NCBI RefSeq assembly: GCF_022788695.1
Contig: NZ_CP085154.1
Location: forward strand, 3,571,848 to 3,635,847
Direction of reading: 5' to 3'
Length of the DNA stretch: 64,000 nucleotides
Origin: Pseudosulfitobacter sp. DSM 107133
GTDB taxonomy: Bacteria; Pseudomonadota; Alphaproteobacteria; Rhodobacterales; Rhodobacteraceae
Of this stretch, positions 45,284-56,036 are shown piece after piece; the stretch's first letter is position 1; each line of letters opens with the position of its first letter. The notes below the pieces were generated by a model that searched no databases, was not told the origin of the DNA, and saw nothing but the letters and a program-made list of their open reading frames with translations. The translations under genes and the position numbers were made by a program.

Positions 45284-46462
45284 TTAATTCAGACCGGTTT
45301 CCGCCGCAATTTCGCGACGCGATTTGCGCGCGCGCTCGGTCGCGGATTTCAACTGACCACAGGCCGCCATGATATCCTCGCCGCGCGGTTTGCGGACGGG
45401 GCTGGCGTAGCCGGCTTGATAAACGATCTCGGAGAATGCACGGATACGGTTATTGGACGACCGCTTGTACGGCGCACCGGGCCATTCGTTGAACGGGATC
45501 AGGTTGATCTTGGCAGGAATGCCGCGGATCAGTTCGACCAGACGATGCGCGTCTTCGTCGCTGTCGTTCACCCCGTCCAGCATCACGTATTCAAAGGTGA
45601 TACGTTCCGAATTGCTGACCTTGGGATAGGTGCGCAGCACGTCCAGCAGCTCGGCGATGTTCCAGCGCTTGTTGATCGGCACCAGCTTGTTGCGCACCTC
45701 GTCCGTGGTGGCGTGGAACGACACGGCCAGCTGACAGCCGATTTCCTCGGCGGTACGCGCAATCTCGGGGACCACGCCGGACGTGGACAGTGTAATGCGA
45801 CGGCGCGACAGCTGGATGCCTTCGGGGTCCATGGCGATCTTCATCGCGTCGCGCACATTTTCAAAGTTGTACAGCGGCTCGCCCATGCCCATCAGAACGA
45901 TGTTCGACAACAAACGCGCGTCTTCCGTGCGTTTGCCATGTTCGGGCCATTCGCCCAGATCGTCGCGCGCCATCATCACCTGCCCGACGATTTCACCCGC
46001 CGTCAGGTTGCGCACCAGCTTTTGCGTGCCGGTGTGGCAGAAGGAACAGGTCAACGTGCAGCCAACCTGGGACGAGATGCACAGCGTGCCGCGGCCCTCT
46101 TCGGGAATATAGACGACCTCGACCTCGTGCCCGCCCGCGATGCGCACCAGCCACTTGCGGGTGCCGTCGGTGCTGACCTGTTTGGACACGACTTCGGGGA
46201 TTTCGATCACAAATTTTTCGGCCAGTTCAGCGCGAAACGCTTTGCTGAGGTTCGTCATCGCGTCAAAGTCGCGCACGCCCCATTGGTAAATCCATTGCCA
46301 GATCTGGCCCACCCGCATCTTGGCCTGCTTCTCTGGCGTGCCCGTGGCGATCAACGCCGCGCGCATCGCCTCGCGCGTCATACCGACAAGGTTCTGGGGC
46401 CCTTCCGGCAATTTGCGGGGGATGGTCATAACATCTTGGGTGATCGGCGCATCGGCAGACAT
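45284..46462 (-). CDS. rlmN: Dual-specificity 23S rRNA/tRNA adenine-C2 methyltransferase RlmN
   Basis: 392 aa radical-SAM enzyme. The cluster motif is CTLTCSFCH (CX3CX2C), and the C-terminal methyl-relay Cys is in [11 protein letters not shown]. It methylates A2503 of 23S rRNA and A37 of certain tRNAs. The length is normal for alphaproteobacterial RlmN. Confidence 0.95.
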   Translation of the reverse strand: MSADAPITQDVMTIPRKLPEGPQNLVGMTREAMRAALIATGTPEKQAKMRVGQIWQWIYQWGVRDFDAMTNLSKAFRAELAEKFVIEIPEVVSKQVSTDGTRKWLVRIAGGHEVEVVYIPEEGRGTLCISSQVGCTLTCSFCHTGTQKLVRNLTAGEIVGQVMMARDDLGEWPEHGKRTEDARLLSNIVLMGMGEPLYNFENVRDAMKIAMDPEGIQLSRRRITLSTSGVVPEIARTAEEIGCQLAVSFHATTDEVRNKLVPINKRWNIAELLDVLRTYPKVSNSERITFEYVMLDGVNDSDEDAHRLVELIRGIPAKINLIPFNEWPGAPYKRSSNNRIRAFSEIVYQAGYASPVRKPRGEDIMAACGQLKSATERARKSRREIAAETGLN

Positions 46463-46548
46463 CGGGCAACTCCGGGGTTCGGGTGATGCGCCTCTATATA
46501 GGAAAGCGGGGCAGGATCAAAAGGATTCGCCCCGCAAACCCAGCGCGG

Positions 46549-47091
46549 TCAACCGCCGCAGCGGTTTTCGGCTTCTTCCACGGCTGCGGTAAAGCCCAAC
46601 AGCGAGAATGTGTCTTTGGTCTGGGTGCCACGGCCGGACACGCCGGTGACAATCGCATCGGCACCGCGTTTCATCGCTGTCACGATCTTGGTGTCATCGG
46701 CCGCGGTTGCCGGCCACGCCCATTCGCCATCGGTGAACAGCTCAAATTCGCTGCCGCTGATGTTCAGATTAACGGTGCTGCCGCTGGCAAAGGGATATCC
46801 GCCGGTAAAGGCAACCTGACCCTTGGCCTCGGCGCTGGGGCGATAGAACACCATCAACAGGATCTGGCTGCGCGTCGCGGCGACAACACGTCCGTCGCGG
46901 GTGTTCACGGTTTCCTTCGGGGTCGACACACTCCAGCATTCAGTCGGGTTGTCTTCGACAAAGACGCTCCAGTCGGTTTTGGCTGCAACCCGGTTGGTGC
47001 TTTGGTCTTGTGCAGCGACGGTATTCACGGTCAAAGCCAGCGCCAGCCCCGCCATGCCAAACATACCAGTCGTTGTATTCATAAATCCCAT
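46549..47091 (-). CDS. Invasion-associated locus B (IalB) family protein
   Basis: 180 aa. The start at 47091 is supported by GGAGG 8 nt upstream (a longer reading begins in unconserved sequence). The signal peptide ends near VNTVAAQ. The body contains WSVFVEDNPTECWSVS and a C-terminal Cys pair typical of IalB-like periplasmic proteins. Function in free-living bacteria is unknown. Confidence 0.82.
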   Translation of the reverse strand: MGFMNTTTGMFGMAGLALALTVNTVAAQDQSTNRVAAKTDWSVFVEDNPTECWSVSTPKETVNTRDGRVVAATRSQILLMVFYRPSAEAKGQVAFTGGYPFASGSTVNLNISGSEFELFTDGEWAWPATAADDTKIVTAMKRGADAIVTGVSGRGTQTKDTFSLLGFTAAVEEAENRCGG

Positions 47092-47267
47092 CTGTCCAGC
47101 CTCCAGACTGTCCTTAGCCTCAATACGCGGGGCATTGCCGGTTACCCCTTGTTCGGGGCCTTCTCTTGCAACTGCCTCATTTCTTCTCGACAAGAAACAT
47201 ATTAGCGCGAAAGGCGCGACAGGCGAAACCTAAATTGGCAGGTTTTCGCCAAGTTGTGAGGTGAACT

Positions 47268-48248
47268 ATGTCGAATTCCGTTGCAATGGCTGAAATCTGG
47301 CGCGGTCCGTTTATGGAAAGCGTCCATCGCGGGCATGCGGTGGTCTGTGATGACAGTGGCCAGATCGTACATGCCTGGGGGGATCCCCAAGCCGTGATCC
47401 TGCCGCGCTCGTCGGCCAAGATGATTCAGGCGCTGCCACTGATCGAAAGCGGTGCGGCGGATGCCTATGGATTGGGCACCGAACATCTGGCGCTGGCCTG
47501 TGCCTCGCATAACGGTGCGGCGATCCACACCGACCGGGTGACCAAATGGCTGGACCATCTGGGCATGCGCGACGACGATTTCCGCTGCGGCCCGCAAGAA
47601 CCCGACGACCGCGATGCGCGCAATGCGCTGATCCGGGCCGATGAAAGCCCCTGTCAGATGCACAACAATTGTTCGGGCAAGCACAGCGGTTTTCTGACGC
47701 TGAACAAACATCTGGGCGCGGGGTCCGAGTATGTCGAGCCTGACCATGCGGTACAACGCGCCTGTCTTGAGGCGTTCGAGCGTGTCACAGGCGAATCAAG
47801 CCCCGGTTATGGCATCGACGGATGCAGCGCCCCGAACTTTGCCACCAGCCTGCATGGCATGGCCCGCGCCATGTCGCATTTTGCCGCCGCCCCGACAGGC
47901 AGCGCCGAAGAACGCCTGCGGTCCGCAATGATGCTGCACCCCGATCTGGTGGCGGGCGAAGGTCGCGCCTGCACCAATCTGATGCGCGCGATGGGCGGCA
48001 AGGTGGCGATCAAAACCGGAGCCGAGGCGTTTTTCATCGCCATCATCCCCGAGCTGAAGATGGGCGTGGCGCTGAAGATCGAAGATGGCGGCACCCGCGC
48101 CGCCGAATGCGCGGTTGCGGCGATTCTGGTCAAGCTGGGCGTGCTGGAAGCCGATCACCCCGAAACATTGAAGTACCTGAACGCGCCGATAAGCAACCGG
48201 CGCGATCTGGTGACAGGAGCGGTACGCGCCGCACCCGCGCTGATCTAG
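47268..48248 (+). CDS. L-asparaginase II family protein
   Basis: 326 aa, with SSAKMIQALPLIESGAADA, LACASHNGA and NNCSGKHSGFLTLNKHLG, the pattern of the bacterial asparaginase II family (unrelated to the AnsB fold). It hydrolyses Asn to Asp and ammonia. It is transcribed divergently from the IalB-like gene; a GAGGTGA site precedes the ATG. Confidence 0.9.
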   Translation: MSNSVAMAEIWRGPFMESVHRGHAVVCDDSGQIVHAWGDPQAVILPRSSAKMIQALPLIESGAADAYGLGTEHLALACASHNGAAIHTDRVTKWLDHLGMRDDDFRCGPQEPDDRDARNALIRADESPCQMHNNCSGKHSGFLTLNKHLGAGSEYVEPDHAVQRACLEAFERVTGESSPGYGIDGCSAPNFATSLHGMARAMSHFAAAPTGSAEERLRSAMMLHPDLVAGEGRACTNLMRAMGGKVAIKTGAEAFFIAIIPELKMGVALKIEDGGTRAAECAVAAILVKLGVLEADHPETLKYLNAPISNRRDLVTGAVRAAPALI

Positions 48249-48254
48249 CGCAAC

Positions 48255-48569
48255 CTACATCTCGATAATCGGGGCAACCTCGACCGAGCCGCTGCCGTCT
48301 ACAACCATGGGGCATCCCTTGGCCATTTCGGCGGCGGCGTCGATGTCTGCCGCCGATATCACCGAGTAGCCGGACAGCGGGTTCGCGCCGCCGTCTCCCG
48401 TGACGCCCGATGCTGTCACGGTCTTGGATTGTCCGACCGGATTGCCACCATCCACCACAGCGGCCCCCAGATTTTCGAACCACGCGACCCATTTGGCCAT
48501 CGCGGCGGCGCCTTCTTCGGGTGTCTGCGGCGTCGTACCGCCATGATAGGCAAAAATGAAATTGGGCAT
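48255..48569 (-). CDS. YCII-related domain protein
   Basis: 104 aa, ferredoxin-like alpha+beta fold: MPNFIFAYHGG at the start, NPLSGYSVISAADIDAAAEM with the Gly/Tyr pattern, then a Gly-rich end. The family is often linked to sigma factors or peroxidases; no such gene is adjacent. GGAG precedes the ATG. Confidence 0.78.
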   Translation of the reverse strand: MPNFIFAYHGGTTPQTPEEGAAAMAKWVAWFENLGAAVVDGGNPVGQSKTVTASGVTGDGGANPLSGYSVISAADIDAAAEMAKGCPMVVDGSGSVEVAPIIEM

Positions 48570-48644
48570 ATGCTGGCTCCTTGCTGGTTTGACCTATGCC
48601 TTCACCCTACCACAGCATGGCGATTCGATGTGAAAGCCCGAGGA

Positions 48645-49517
48645 TCAGACGAAGTCCGATCGCGCATAGCCCTGGATGAACAACAGCGCCGTCAGGTCGC
48701 CGTGGTTGATCCGCACATCGCATTCGGCAGCCACCACCGGCTTGGCATGCAACGCCACGCCGGTGCCTGCGCGATGCAGCATACCCAGATCGTTGGCCCC
48801 GTCGCCCACGGCGATCACGTCAGCCTGCGAAATGCCCAGCCGCGCGGTGATCTGTTCCAGCGCGTCAACCTTGGCCTGTTTGCCCAGAATCGGATCACCG
48901 ACCGTGCCCGTCAGCGTGCCGTCTTCGATGATCAGCGTGTTGGCGCGGTTTTCGTCAAAGCCCAGATATGCCGCAACCGCAGCCGTAAACGCCGTGAACC
49001 CGCCCGACACCAACGCCGCATGGCCGCCGTTGGCCTTCATCGTCGCCAAAAGGGTCGCGCCGCCGGGCATATAGGTGATCCGTTGGGCCAGAACCTGATC
49101 AATCACAGTTGCATCCAGCCCCTTGAGCAAACCGACCCGCTCGCGCAGGGCCGATTCAAAATCCAGCTCGCCATTCATCGCACGGGCGGTGATATCCTTG
49201 ACGAAATCCCCCACGCCTGCGGCATCTGCCAGTTCGTCAATGCATTCCTGCTGGATCATGGTGCTGTCCATATCGGCCAACAGCATCTTCTTGCGTCGCC
49301 CGTTGGCAGGCTGGATCACCAGATCGACGCCCAGCTTTTGCACATCGGCCCAGACATCCCAGCGGTTGTCGGGCATCTGCACCAGCGTGAACTCCGCGGC
49401 TTCATCCGCTGCCAGCCAGTCCACCGCACCACCGCCCCAGGCATTGCGCAGCGCCTCGGCCAGTTCGGGTTGCAGCGCGCCGGGGGCTGCGATCAGCGTG
49501 CAGATAAAAGTGTCCAT
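48645..49517 (-). CDS. serB: Phosphoserine phosphatase
   Basis: 290 aa. The HAD motif [17 protein letters not shown] (DxDST) is at about residues 85-101, and motif [17 protein letters not shown] later. Start at 49517 is chosen for its AGCGGATCGGAAAC leader and the normal N-terminus. It performs the last step of serine synthesis. Divergent from serC. Confidence 0.93.
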   Translation of the reverse strand: MDTFICTLIAAPGALQPELAEALRNAWGGGAVDWLAADEAAEFTLVQMPDNRWDVWADVQKLGVDLVIQPANGRRKKMLLADMDSTMIQQECIDELADAAGVGDFVKDITARAMNGELDFESALRERVGLLKGLDATVIDQVLAQRITYMPGGATLLATMKANGGHAALVSGGFTAFTAAVAAYLGFDENRANTLIIEDGTLTGTVGDPILGKQAKVDALEQITARLGISQADVIAVGDGANDLGMLHRAGTGVALHAKPVVAAECDVRINHGDLTALLFIQGYARSDFV

Positions 49518-49592
49518 GTTTCCGATCCGCTCCATTGATGTCGCAAAAAGTTATCCAAGCGGCGCTATAGGGGTATTTTCTGCATTGCGCCA

Positions 49593-49644
49593 CCCACCGA
49601 ACGCCCGTAGATGCGTCGGTGGGACACCCTTCCCCAACGAAGGG
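49593..49644 (+). ncRNA. serC-type leader RNA motif
   Basis: Hairpin 1 pairs CCCACCGA (49593-49600) with TCGGTGGG (49616-49623) around a 15-nt loop. Hairpin 2 pairs CCCTT (49627-49631) with AAGGG (49640-49644). It ends 24 nt before the serC start. Two hairpins in this position match the serC motif described in alphaproteobacteria; its ligand, if any, is unknown. The match is from memory of the shape and CCCACC arms. Confidence 0.7.
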
Positions 49645-49668
49645 CGATTATCTGAGAGGATACCAGAA

Positions 49669-50808
49669 ATGGTTATTGACCAACCGGCAGCGCGGCCGGC
49701 CAACCCGCGTTTTTCTTCCGGCCCCTGTGCCAAACCCCCCGTATTCAATCTGAACAACCTGTCCGACGCGCCCCTGGGCCGTTCGCACCGTGCAGCCGTT
49801 GGCAAGGCCAAGCTGCTGAAGGCGATCGAGGACACCCGCGAGATCCTTGGCGTGCCTGCCGACTACCGCATCGGCATTGTTCCCGCATCCGACACCGGCG
49901 CTTTTGAAATGGCAATGTGGTCGCTGCTGGGTGAACGCCCCGCCGAAATGGTCGCCTGGGAAAGCTTTGGCGCAGGCTGGGTCACCGATGTGGTCAAACA
50001 GCTGAAAATCGACGCCACCACCCACACCGCCGAATACGGCGAGATCGTGGATATGGCCGCGCTGAACTATGACAACGACGTCTGCTTTACCTGGAACGGC
50101 ACCACCTCGGGCGTGCGTATGCCCAACGGCGACGCCATTCCTGCCGACCGCGCGGGCCTGACCCTGTGCGACGCAACCAGCGCCGCATTTGCGATGGACC
50201 TGCCGTGGGACAAACTGGATGTAACCACGTTCAGCTGGCAAAAAGTGTTGGGCGGCGAAGCGGCTCACGGGATGCTGATCCTGTCCCCGCGCGCTGTGGA
50301 ACGGCTGGAAAGCTACACGCCCGCATGGCCGCTGCCGAAAATATTCCGCATGACCAAGGGCGGCAAGCTGATCGAGGGCATCTTCAAGGGTGAGACCATC
50401 AACACCCCATCGATGCTGTGCGTCGAGGATTACCTGCAAGCGCTTGAGTGGGCGCGGTCGGTCGGCGGGCTGAAAGGTCTGATCGCACGGGCCGATGCCA
50501 ACACCAAGGCCGTTGCCGATTTCGTGGACGCAAACGACTGGATCGAATTTCTGGCGGCCGACCCCGCGATCCGCTCGAACACATCCGTCTGCCTGAAGTT
50601 CAACGATGCGCGCATCACCGACGGCGCGGCCTTTGCCAAGGCCGTGGCGAACCGTCTGGCCGATGCCGACGTGGCGCTGGACATCGGTGCCTATCGCGAC
50701 GCCCCTGCGGGCCTGCGCATCTGGTGCGGCGGAACCATCGAGACATCGGACATCGAAGCGATGCTGCCGTGGCTTGCATGGGCTTTCGAGACTGAAATCA
50801 ACGCATAA
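49669..50808 (+). CDS. serC: Phosphoserine aminotransferase
   Basis: 379 aa. It belongs to the long alphaproteobacterial SerC type: [20 protein letters not shown] at the N-terminus and the PLP Lys in [16 protein letters not shown]. The start at 49669 follows the leader hairpins; a frame extending further upstream is not coding. It converts 3-phosphohydroxypyruvate to phosphoserine. serA follows 83 nt later. Confidence 0.96.
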   Translation: MVIDQPAARPANPRFSSGPCAKPPVFNLNNLSDAPLGRSHRAAVGKAKLLKAIEDTREILGVPADYRIGIVPASDTGAFEMAMWSLLGERPAEMVAWESFGAGWVTDVVKQLKIDATTHTAEYGEIVDMAALNYDNDVCFTWNGTTSGVRMPNGDAIPADRAGLTLCDATSAAFAMDLPWDKLDVTTFSWQKVLGGEAAHGMLILSPRAVERLESYTPAWPLPKIFRMTKGGKLIEGIFKGETINTPSMLCVEDYLQALEWARSVGGLKGLIARADANTKAVADFVDANDWIEFLAADPAIRSNTSVCLKFNDARITDGAAFAKAVANRLADADVALDIGAYRDAPAGLRIWCGGTIETSDIEAMLPWLAWAFETEINA

Positions 50809-50891
50809 TCCAGACGGGGTGAACGCCCGGCTTGCACATAGCCCTGTTCGCCCCGTCCCACCCCCCGTTTATTCAATGAAGGACCACTGAC

Positions 50892-52487
50892 ATGGCTCCC
50901 AAGGTACTTATCTCCGACAGCCTCAGCGACGCGGCTGTACAAATCTTCAAAGATCGCGGCATCGAAGTCGACTTCCAGCCCAACCTGGGCAAGGACAAGG
51001 ACAAGCTGGCCGAGGTGATCGGCAAATATGACGGTCTGGCGATCCGCTCGGCCACCAAGGTCACCGAAAAGATCCTTGCCGCTGCTGAAAACCTCAAGGT
51101 CGTCGGCCGCGCCGGTATCGGCACCGACAACATCGACAAGGACGCCGCATCGAAAAAGGGCGTGATTGTCATGAACACCCCTTTTGGCAACATGATCACC
51201 ACCGCCGAACACGCAATTGCGATGATGTTCGCCGTGGCGCGCCAGATCCCCGAGGCCAGCGCATCCACACACGCGGGTAAATGGGAAAAGTCCAAGTTCA
51301 TGGGCGTCGAGCTGACCGGCAAGACACTGGGCGTAATCGGGGCCGGTAACATCGGTGGCATCGTCTGCGACCGTGCGCGCGGCCTGAAGATGAAAGTCGT
51401 CGCTTACGATCCTTACCTGAGCACCAAAAAAGCCGACCGTATGGGCGTTGAAAAGGTCGAACTGGACGAGCTTCTGAAGCGTGCCGACTTTATCACGCTG
51501 CACGTTCCCTACACCGAATCCACGGCCAACATCCTGTCGAAAGAAAACATCGCCAAGACCAAGAAAGGCGTGCGCATCATCAACTGTGCCCGCGGTGGTC
51601 TGGTGGACGAGGAAGCGCTGGCCTTAGCCCTGAAATCGGGCCATGTCGCCGGCGCCGCCTTTGACGTGTTCAAGGAAGAGCCCGCAACCGAGAACCCGCT
51701 GTTCAATCTGCCCAATGTCGTTTGCACGCCTCACCTGGGCGCGGCAACAACCGAAGCGCAGGAAAACGTGGCGTTGCAAGTGGCCGAGCAGATGGCGAAC
51801 TATCTGCTGACCGGTGCCGTTGAAAACGCGCTGAACATGCCGTCGGTCACGGCGGAAGAGGCCAAGGTGATGGGCCCGTGGCTGACGCTGGCGGGGCATC
51901 TGGGATCGTTCATCGGCCAGATGACCGACGAGCCGATCCGCGCGATCAACATCCTGTACGACGGTTCGGTCGGCGCGATGAACCTTGATGCGCTGAACTG
52001 CGGTGTGGTTGCAGGTATCATGAAACGTGCCAACCCCGACGTGAACATGGTGTCGGCCCCCGTGGTTGCGCGTGAAAAAGGCATCCAGATCAGCACCACC
52101 AACCAAGACAAATCCGGCGTCTTTGACGGCTATGTCAAGGTGACCGTCGTCACCTCAAAGCGCGAGCGTTCGGTGGCCGGCACGGTGTTCAGCGACGGCA
52201 AGCCGCGCTTTATCCAGATCAAAGGCATCAACATCGACGCCGAGATTGGCCAGCACATGCTGTACACCACCAACAACGATGTTCCGGGCATCATCGGCCT
52301 GTTGGGCAACACAATGGGCAAGAATGGCGTGAACATCGCCAACTTTACCCTGGGCCGCAACGAAGCCGGTGGCGAAGCGATTGCGCTGCTTTATATCGAC
52401 GATGCGCTGCCCAACGACGTTCTGAAAACGCTGGAAGGCACCGGCATGTTCAATCAGGTCAAGCCGCTGGAATTCGTCGTCGCCTGA
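50892..52487 (+). CDS. serA: D-3-phosphoglycerate dehydrogenase
   Basis: 531 aa long form. Catalytic and NAD domains carry GVIGAGNIGGIVCDRARG, NCARGGLVDEEAL and TPHLGAATTEAQ; an intervening domain and a C-terminal ACT domain (about 455-530) follow. It commits 3-phosphoglycerate to serine. It shares the leader-controlled serC-serA unit. Confidence 0.97.
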   Translation: MAPKVLISDSLSDAAVQIFKDRGIEVDFQPNLGKDKDKLAEVIGKYDGLAIRSATKVTEKILAAAENLKVVGRAGIGTDNIDKDAASKKGVIVMNTPFGNMITTAEHAIAMMFAVARQIPEASASTHAGKWEKSKFMGVELTGKTLGVIGAGNIGGIVCDRARGLKMKVVAYDPYLSTKKADRMGVEKVELDELLKRADFITLHVPYTESTANILSKENIAKTKKGVRIINCARGGLVDEEALALALKSGHVAGAAFDVFKEEPATENPLFNLPNVVCTPHLGAATTEAQENVALQVAEQMANYLLTGAVENALNMPSVTAEEAKVMGPWLTLAGHLGSFIGQMTDEPIRAINILYDGSVGAMNLDALNCGVVAGIMKRANPDVNMVSAPVVAREKGIQISTTNQDKSGVFDGYVKVTVVTSKRERSVAGTVFSDGKPRFIQIKGINIDAEIGQHMLYTTNNDVPGIIGLLGNTMGKNGVNIANFTLGRNEAGGEAIALLYIDDALPNDVLKTLEGTGMFNQVKPLEFVVA

Positions 52488-52499
52488 CCTGACGCGCTA

Positions 52500-52871
52500 T
52501 TAACTCTGGCGACCCTGGAGCACCACGGTCGCCAGAAAGATCAACATGCTTGCGAAAGTGATAAGCGACCCAACGGCTGCCGCAATCTCCGGCCCGCCGG
52601 AATGGGCCACTGCAATCCCCGGCACCATCACGATCACACCCACAATGGCGACCACCAGATGCACCCGTGCCAGCAACCCTTCGCCTGCCGCCGGGACCAG
52701 ATGATAGTAGATCGCAAACAACGCCAGTGTGACCCAACCCACCAAATTAAGATGTGCATGTGCCGGAAGCATCGTGTGATCGCCGCTGATGGCCATTTGC
52801 AGGCCCCAGATCATGCCCAAAACAACGCTGATGACGGCTGCCAGCATGAAATAATGTGCAATTCCCCGCAT
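52500..52871 (-). CDS. Small four-helix membrane protein resembling part of haem-copper oxidase subunit I
   Basis: 123 aa with four hydrophobic segments. The conserved-looking HAHLNLVGWVTLALFAIYYH and a first-helix His recall the metal-ligand helices of cbb3-type subunit I. It is far too short for an oxidase. The start at 52871 is supported by AGGAAATTGAAG. Function unknown; the oxidase likeness is from memory of motif shape only. Confidence 0.6.
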   Translation of the reverse strand: MRGIAHYFMLAAVISVVLGMIWGLQMAISGDHTMLPAHAHLNLVGWVTLALFAIYYHLVPAAGEGLLARVHLVVAIVGVIVMVPGIAVAHSGGPEIAAAVGSLITFASMLIFLATVVLQGRQS

Positions 52872-53033
52872 CTTCAATTTCCTATGTAAAATCAGGCGGC
52901 AATACGTCCGCCAACGCAAAGACAATAAGACCGGACCGGACCCAATTCTGTCAAGTCTGACGTTCACTTGCACCAAGGCGCTGCTAAGCATATTCCCGTC
53001 GTCGACGCAGCCTGCACAGCCCAAGGATTTTTC

Positions 53034-53768
53034 ATGACCAAACCCATTTACGCCGTCGGCGACATTCACGGACAGCTTGGCGAACTGACCCGCATCCTTG
53101 CCTTGATCGAGGCCGATGGCGGAACGGACGCAAGCGTCGTGTTCGTCGGAGACTATATCGACCGTGGCGCAGACAGTTGCGCGGTGCTGGACACACTGAT
53201 TGCGGGCCGTGATGCGGGGCGCGACTGGACCTTTCTGCTGGGCAATCATGATCGCATGTTCGACTGGTGGATGCAGGATTATCCCGTTCAAGAAGCCTAT
53301 TTGCCGGTCGAGCTGTACTGGTTGCACCCGCGTCTGGGCGGCGACACGACGCTGGCGTCCTATGGCATCGAATTCACCGTAAAAAGCCGCCAGATCAACG
53401 TGCACGCCGAGGCGCGCCAGACGGTTCCAAAGGCGCATATGGAATTCATCGCGCAGTGCAAGCTAAGTCATGAGACCGACGAGTTGTTCTTTTGCCACGC
53501 TGGGGTGCGCCCCGGTGTGGCGCTGGACCAGCAAACCGAGCACGATCTGATCTGGATCAGGGAAGAGTTTCACGAACACACCGCGCCCCACCCCAAGCTG
53601 ATCGTGCACGGGCATACGCCGGTAGAGGTGGCCACCCATTACGGCAACCGTGTCAATCTGGATACAGGGGCGGGCTATGGCAAGCCAATGACCGTAGCAG
53701 TGTTCGAAGGACGCGACTGCTGGACACTGACCGACAAAGGTCGCGTGTCGCTGAAACCGCAAGGTTGA
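53034..53768 (+). CDS. Metallophosphoesterase / serine-threonine phosphatase family protein
   Basis: 244 aa. The calcineurin-like metal motifs are all present: GDIHGQ, GDYIDRG, GNHD, and the late HGHTP. It is close to the bacterial PrpA/diadenosine tetraphosphatase-like group, so protein phosphatase and Ap4A hydrolase are both possible. It starts at MTKPIYAVGDIHG. Confidence 0.88.
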   Translation: MTKPIYAVGDIHGQLGELTRILALIEADGGTDASVVFVGDYIDRGADSCAVLDTLIAGRDAGRDWTFLLGNHDRMFDWWMQDYPVQEAYLPVELYWLHPRLGGDTTLASYGIEFTVKSRQINVHAEARQTVPKAHMEFIAQCKLSHETDELFFCHAGVRPGVALDQQTEHDLIWIREEFHEHTAPHPKLIVHGHTPVEVATHYGNRVNLDTGAGYGKPMTVAVFEGRDCWTLTDKGRVSLKPQG

Positions 53769-53774
53769 ACGCTC

Positions 53775-53801
53775 ACGCCCGACCCTGAAACGGTCGGGCG
53801 T
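53775..53801 (+). terminator. Bidirectional hairpin between convergent genes
   Basis: ACGCCCGACC / GGTCGGGCGT, a perfect 10-bp stem with a 7-nt loop, sits between the phosphatase and tdh stops. A short T-containing run follows on the forward strand only. Confidence 0.65.
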
Positions 53802-53811
53802 TGTCGCCCTT

Positions 53812-54852
53812 TCAGGTCCAGTCCAGCACGACCTTGCCGCTTTGCCCCGACTTCATCGCCGCAAATCCGGCCTCGAAGTCGTCCACATGGAACCGGTGAG
53901 TGATCACCCGTGACACGTCCAGACCGTTTTCCAGCATCGCAATCATCTTGTACCACGTCTCGAAGATCTCGCGGCCATAGACGCCCTTGATCGTGATCGC
54001 CTTGAACACGATCCGGCTCCAGTCGACGGGGCTTTTGCCCGGCGGAATGCCCAGCATCGCAATGCGCCCGCCCATGGTCATCGCCTCGACCATCTGATCC
54101 AGCGCCTGCTGGTTGCCGGACATTTCCATGCCGACGTCAAAGCCCTGCTTCATCTTCAGCCGTGCAATCACGTCCGGCAGCGCCTCTTGCGTCACGTTCA
54201 CCGGCACCACATCCGCCACCTGCGCGGCCAGCGTCAGCCGGTCGGGGTTCACGTCGGTAATCACCACATGCCGCGCGCCCGCATGTCGGGCCACTGCGGC
54301 GGCCATGATGCCGATGGGACCGGCGCCGGTCACCAACACGTCCTCACCGATCAAATCAAAGCTTAGGGCCGTGTGCACCGCGTTGCCCAGCGGATCAAGG
54401 ATCGCGCCGATGTCGTCGCTGATCTCATCCGGCAGCGGCACCACGTTGAATGCCGGCAGGCGCAGGTATTGGGCAAAGGCCCCCTGTTCGTTCACCCCGA
54501 TCCCCCGCGTTGCGGGATCAAGGTGAAACTTGCCCGCGCGGCTTTGGCGGCTTTGGGTGCCGATCAGGTGCCCCTCGCCGCTGCACCGCTGGCCCAGCTC
54601 CAGCCCTTGCACATCACGGCCGATCTCGACGATTTCGCCGGCAAACTCGTGGCCGGTGATCATCGGCACGGGCACGGTTTTCTGCGCCCAGTCGTCCCAG
54701 TTCCAGATGTGGATGTCGGTGCCGCAAATGCCCGTCTTGTTGATCTTGATCAGCACATCATCGGGGCCGATCTCGGGCACCGGCGCGTTGACCATCCACA
54801 GCCCTGCGCGGGCGTGCAGTTTGGACAGGGCTTTCATTTCGTTCGTTGTCAT
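53812..54852 (-). CDS. tdh: L-threonine 3-dehydrogenase
   Basis: 346 aa medium-chain zinc dehydrogenase. The catalytic-zinc Cys is in [12 protein letters not shown], and [14 protein letters not shown] follows. The Rossmann motif is [20 protein letters not shown]. The four structural-zinc cysteines of E. coli Tdh are all replaced ([20 protein letters not shown]). It oxidises threonine to 2-amino-3-ketobutyrate. Start overlaps the kbl stop. Confidence 0.92.
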   Translation of the reverse strand: MTTNEMKALSKLHARAGLWMVNAPVPEIGPDDVLIKINKTGICGTDIHIWNWDDWAQKTVPVPMITGHEFAGEIVEIGRDVQGLELGQRCSGEGHLIGTQSRQSRAGKFHLDPATRGIGVNEQGAFAQYLRLPAFNVVPLPDEISDDIGAILDPLGNAVHTALSFDLIGEDVLVTGAGPIGIMAAAVARHAGARHVVITDVNPDRLTLAAQVADVVPVNVTQEALPDVIARLKMKQGFDVGMEMSGNQQALDQMVEAMTMGGRIAMLGIPPGKSPVDWSRIVFKAITIKGVYGREIFETWYKMIAMLENGLDVSRVITHRFHVDDFEAGFAAMKSGQSGKVVLDWT

Positions 54853-56036
54853 CAGATCACCCCACAGGCCTTGCCAGCCGTCTTGAATGCATCCAGCGCG
54901 CGGTCCAGATCATCGCGGGTCAGCGCGGCGTTCATTTGCGTGCGAATACGGGCCTGTCCGCGCGGCACGACAGGGAAGAAGAAGCCCGAAACATAGACGC
55001 CTTCGTCATAGAGTTTCGACGCCATGTCCTGCGCCAACTGTGCCTCGCCCAGCATCACGGGGATGATCGGATGCTCACCCGGCAACAGGTCAAAACCCAA
55101 CGCTTCCAGCCCCTTGCGCCAGTATTTCGCGTTCTCGAACAGCTGCGCGCGCAAGGTGTCGCCTTGTTCGACCAGCCGCAGCGCCTCGATCCCCGCCGCG
55201 ACAATCGCGGGCGGCAGGGCGTTCGAGAACAGATAGGGCCGCGCGCGTTGGCGCAGCAGGTCGATCACCGGCTGCGGGCCTGCGATATAGCCGCCGATGG
55301 CCCCGCCCAGCGCCTTGCCCAGCGTGCCGGTCAGAATGTCCACGTCGACGCCAAAATGCGACGGGGTGCCCGCGCCCTTTGGCCCCATGAAGCCGGTGGC
55401 GTGGCAGTCGTCGACCATGACCAGCGCGCCATAGGCTTCGGCCAGCCGGGTGATGTCGGGCAGATTTGCCAGATATCCGTCCATGCTGAACACGCCATCC
55501 GTGGCGATCATGATGAACCGCGCACCGTCGGCCTGCGCCTGTTTCAGCTGCGCCTCAAGGTCGTCCATGTCGCTGTTGGCGTAGCGATAGCGTTTCGCCT
55601 TGCACAGGCGGATGCCATCGATGATCGACGCATGGTTCAACGCGTCGGATATGATCGCATCCTCGGGACCCAGCAGCGGCTCGAACAGGCCACCGTTGGC
55701 GTCGAAACAGGCGGCGAACAGGATCGAATCGTCCTTGCCCAGAAAAGCGGCCAGCTTTTGCTCCAGCTCGCGGTGCATGTCCTGCGTGCCACAGATGAAG
55801 CGGACCGAGGCCATGCCGAACCCTTTCGGGTCCATCGTATCCCGCGCCACGCGGATCAGGTCGGGGTGATCGGCCAGCCCCAGATAGTTGTTGGCGCACA
55901 GGTTGATCATCTCGCGGCCCGCGACACGGATCTTGCCGCCCTGGGGCGAGGTGATCAGGCGTTCGACCTTGGTCAGGCCCTCGGCGTCGATCTCGGCCAG
56001 CGTTTTGGTAATGTGGTGCAGAAAGGCTTGGGTCAT
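54852..56036 (-). CDS. kbl: 2-amino-3-ketobutyrate CoA ligase (glycine C-acetyltransferase)
   Basis: 394 aa fold-type I PLP enzyme. [37 protein letters not shown] and the Lys in [15 protein letters not shown] are typical. With Tdh it converts threonine to glycine and acetyl-CoA. A 14-bp palindrome lies about 80 bp upstream. Confidence 0.95.
   Translation of the reverse strand: MTQAFLHHITKTLAEIDAEGLTKVERLITSPQGGKIRVAGREMINLCANNYLGLADHPDLIRVARDTMDPKGFGMASVRFICGTQDMHRELEQKLAAFLGKDDSILFAACFDANGGLFEPLLGPEDAIISDALNHASIIDGIRLCKAKRYRYANSDMDDLEAQLKQAQADGARFIMIATDGVFSMDGYLANLPDITRLAEAYGALVMVDDCHATGFMGPKGAGTPSHFGVDVDILTGTLGKALGGAIGGYIAGPQPVIDLLRQRARPYLFSNALPPAIVAAGIEALRLVEQGDTLRAQLFENAKYWRKGLEALGFDLLPGEHPIIPVMLGEAQLAQDMASKLYDEGVYVSGFFFPVVPRGQARIRTQMNAALTRDDLDRALDAFKTAGKACGVI

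Noticed and set aside
45095..46486. 463-aa forward open frame
   Set aside because: Antisense shadow of rlmN.
49123..49668. In-frame extension of serC upstream to 49123
   Set aside because: It would run through serB on the other strand and through the leader hairpins; SerC similarity begins at 49669.
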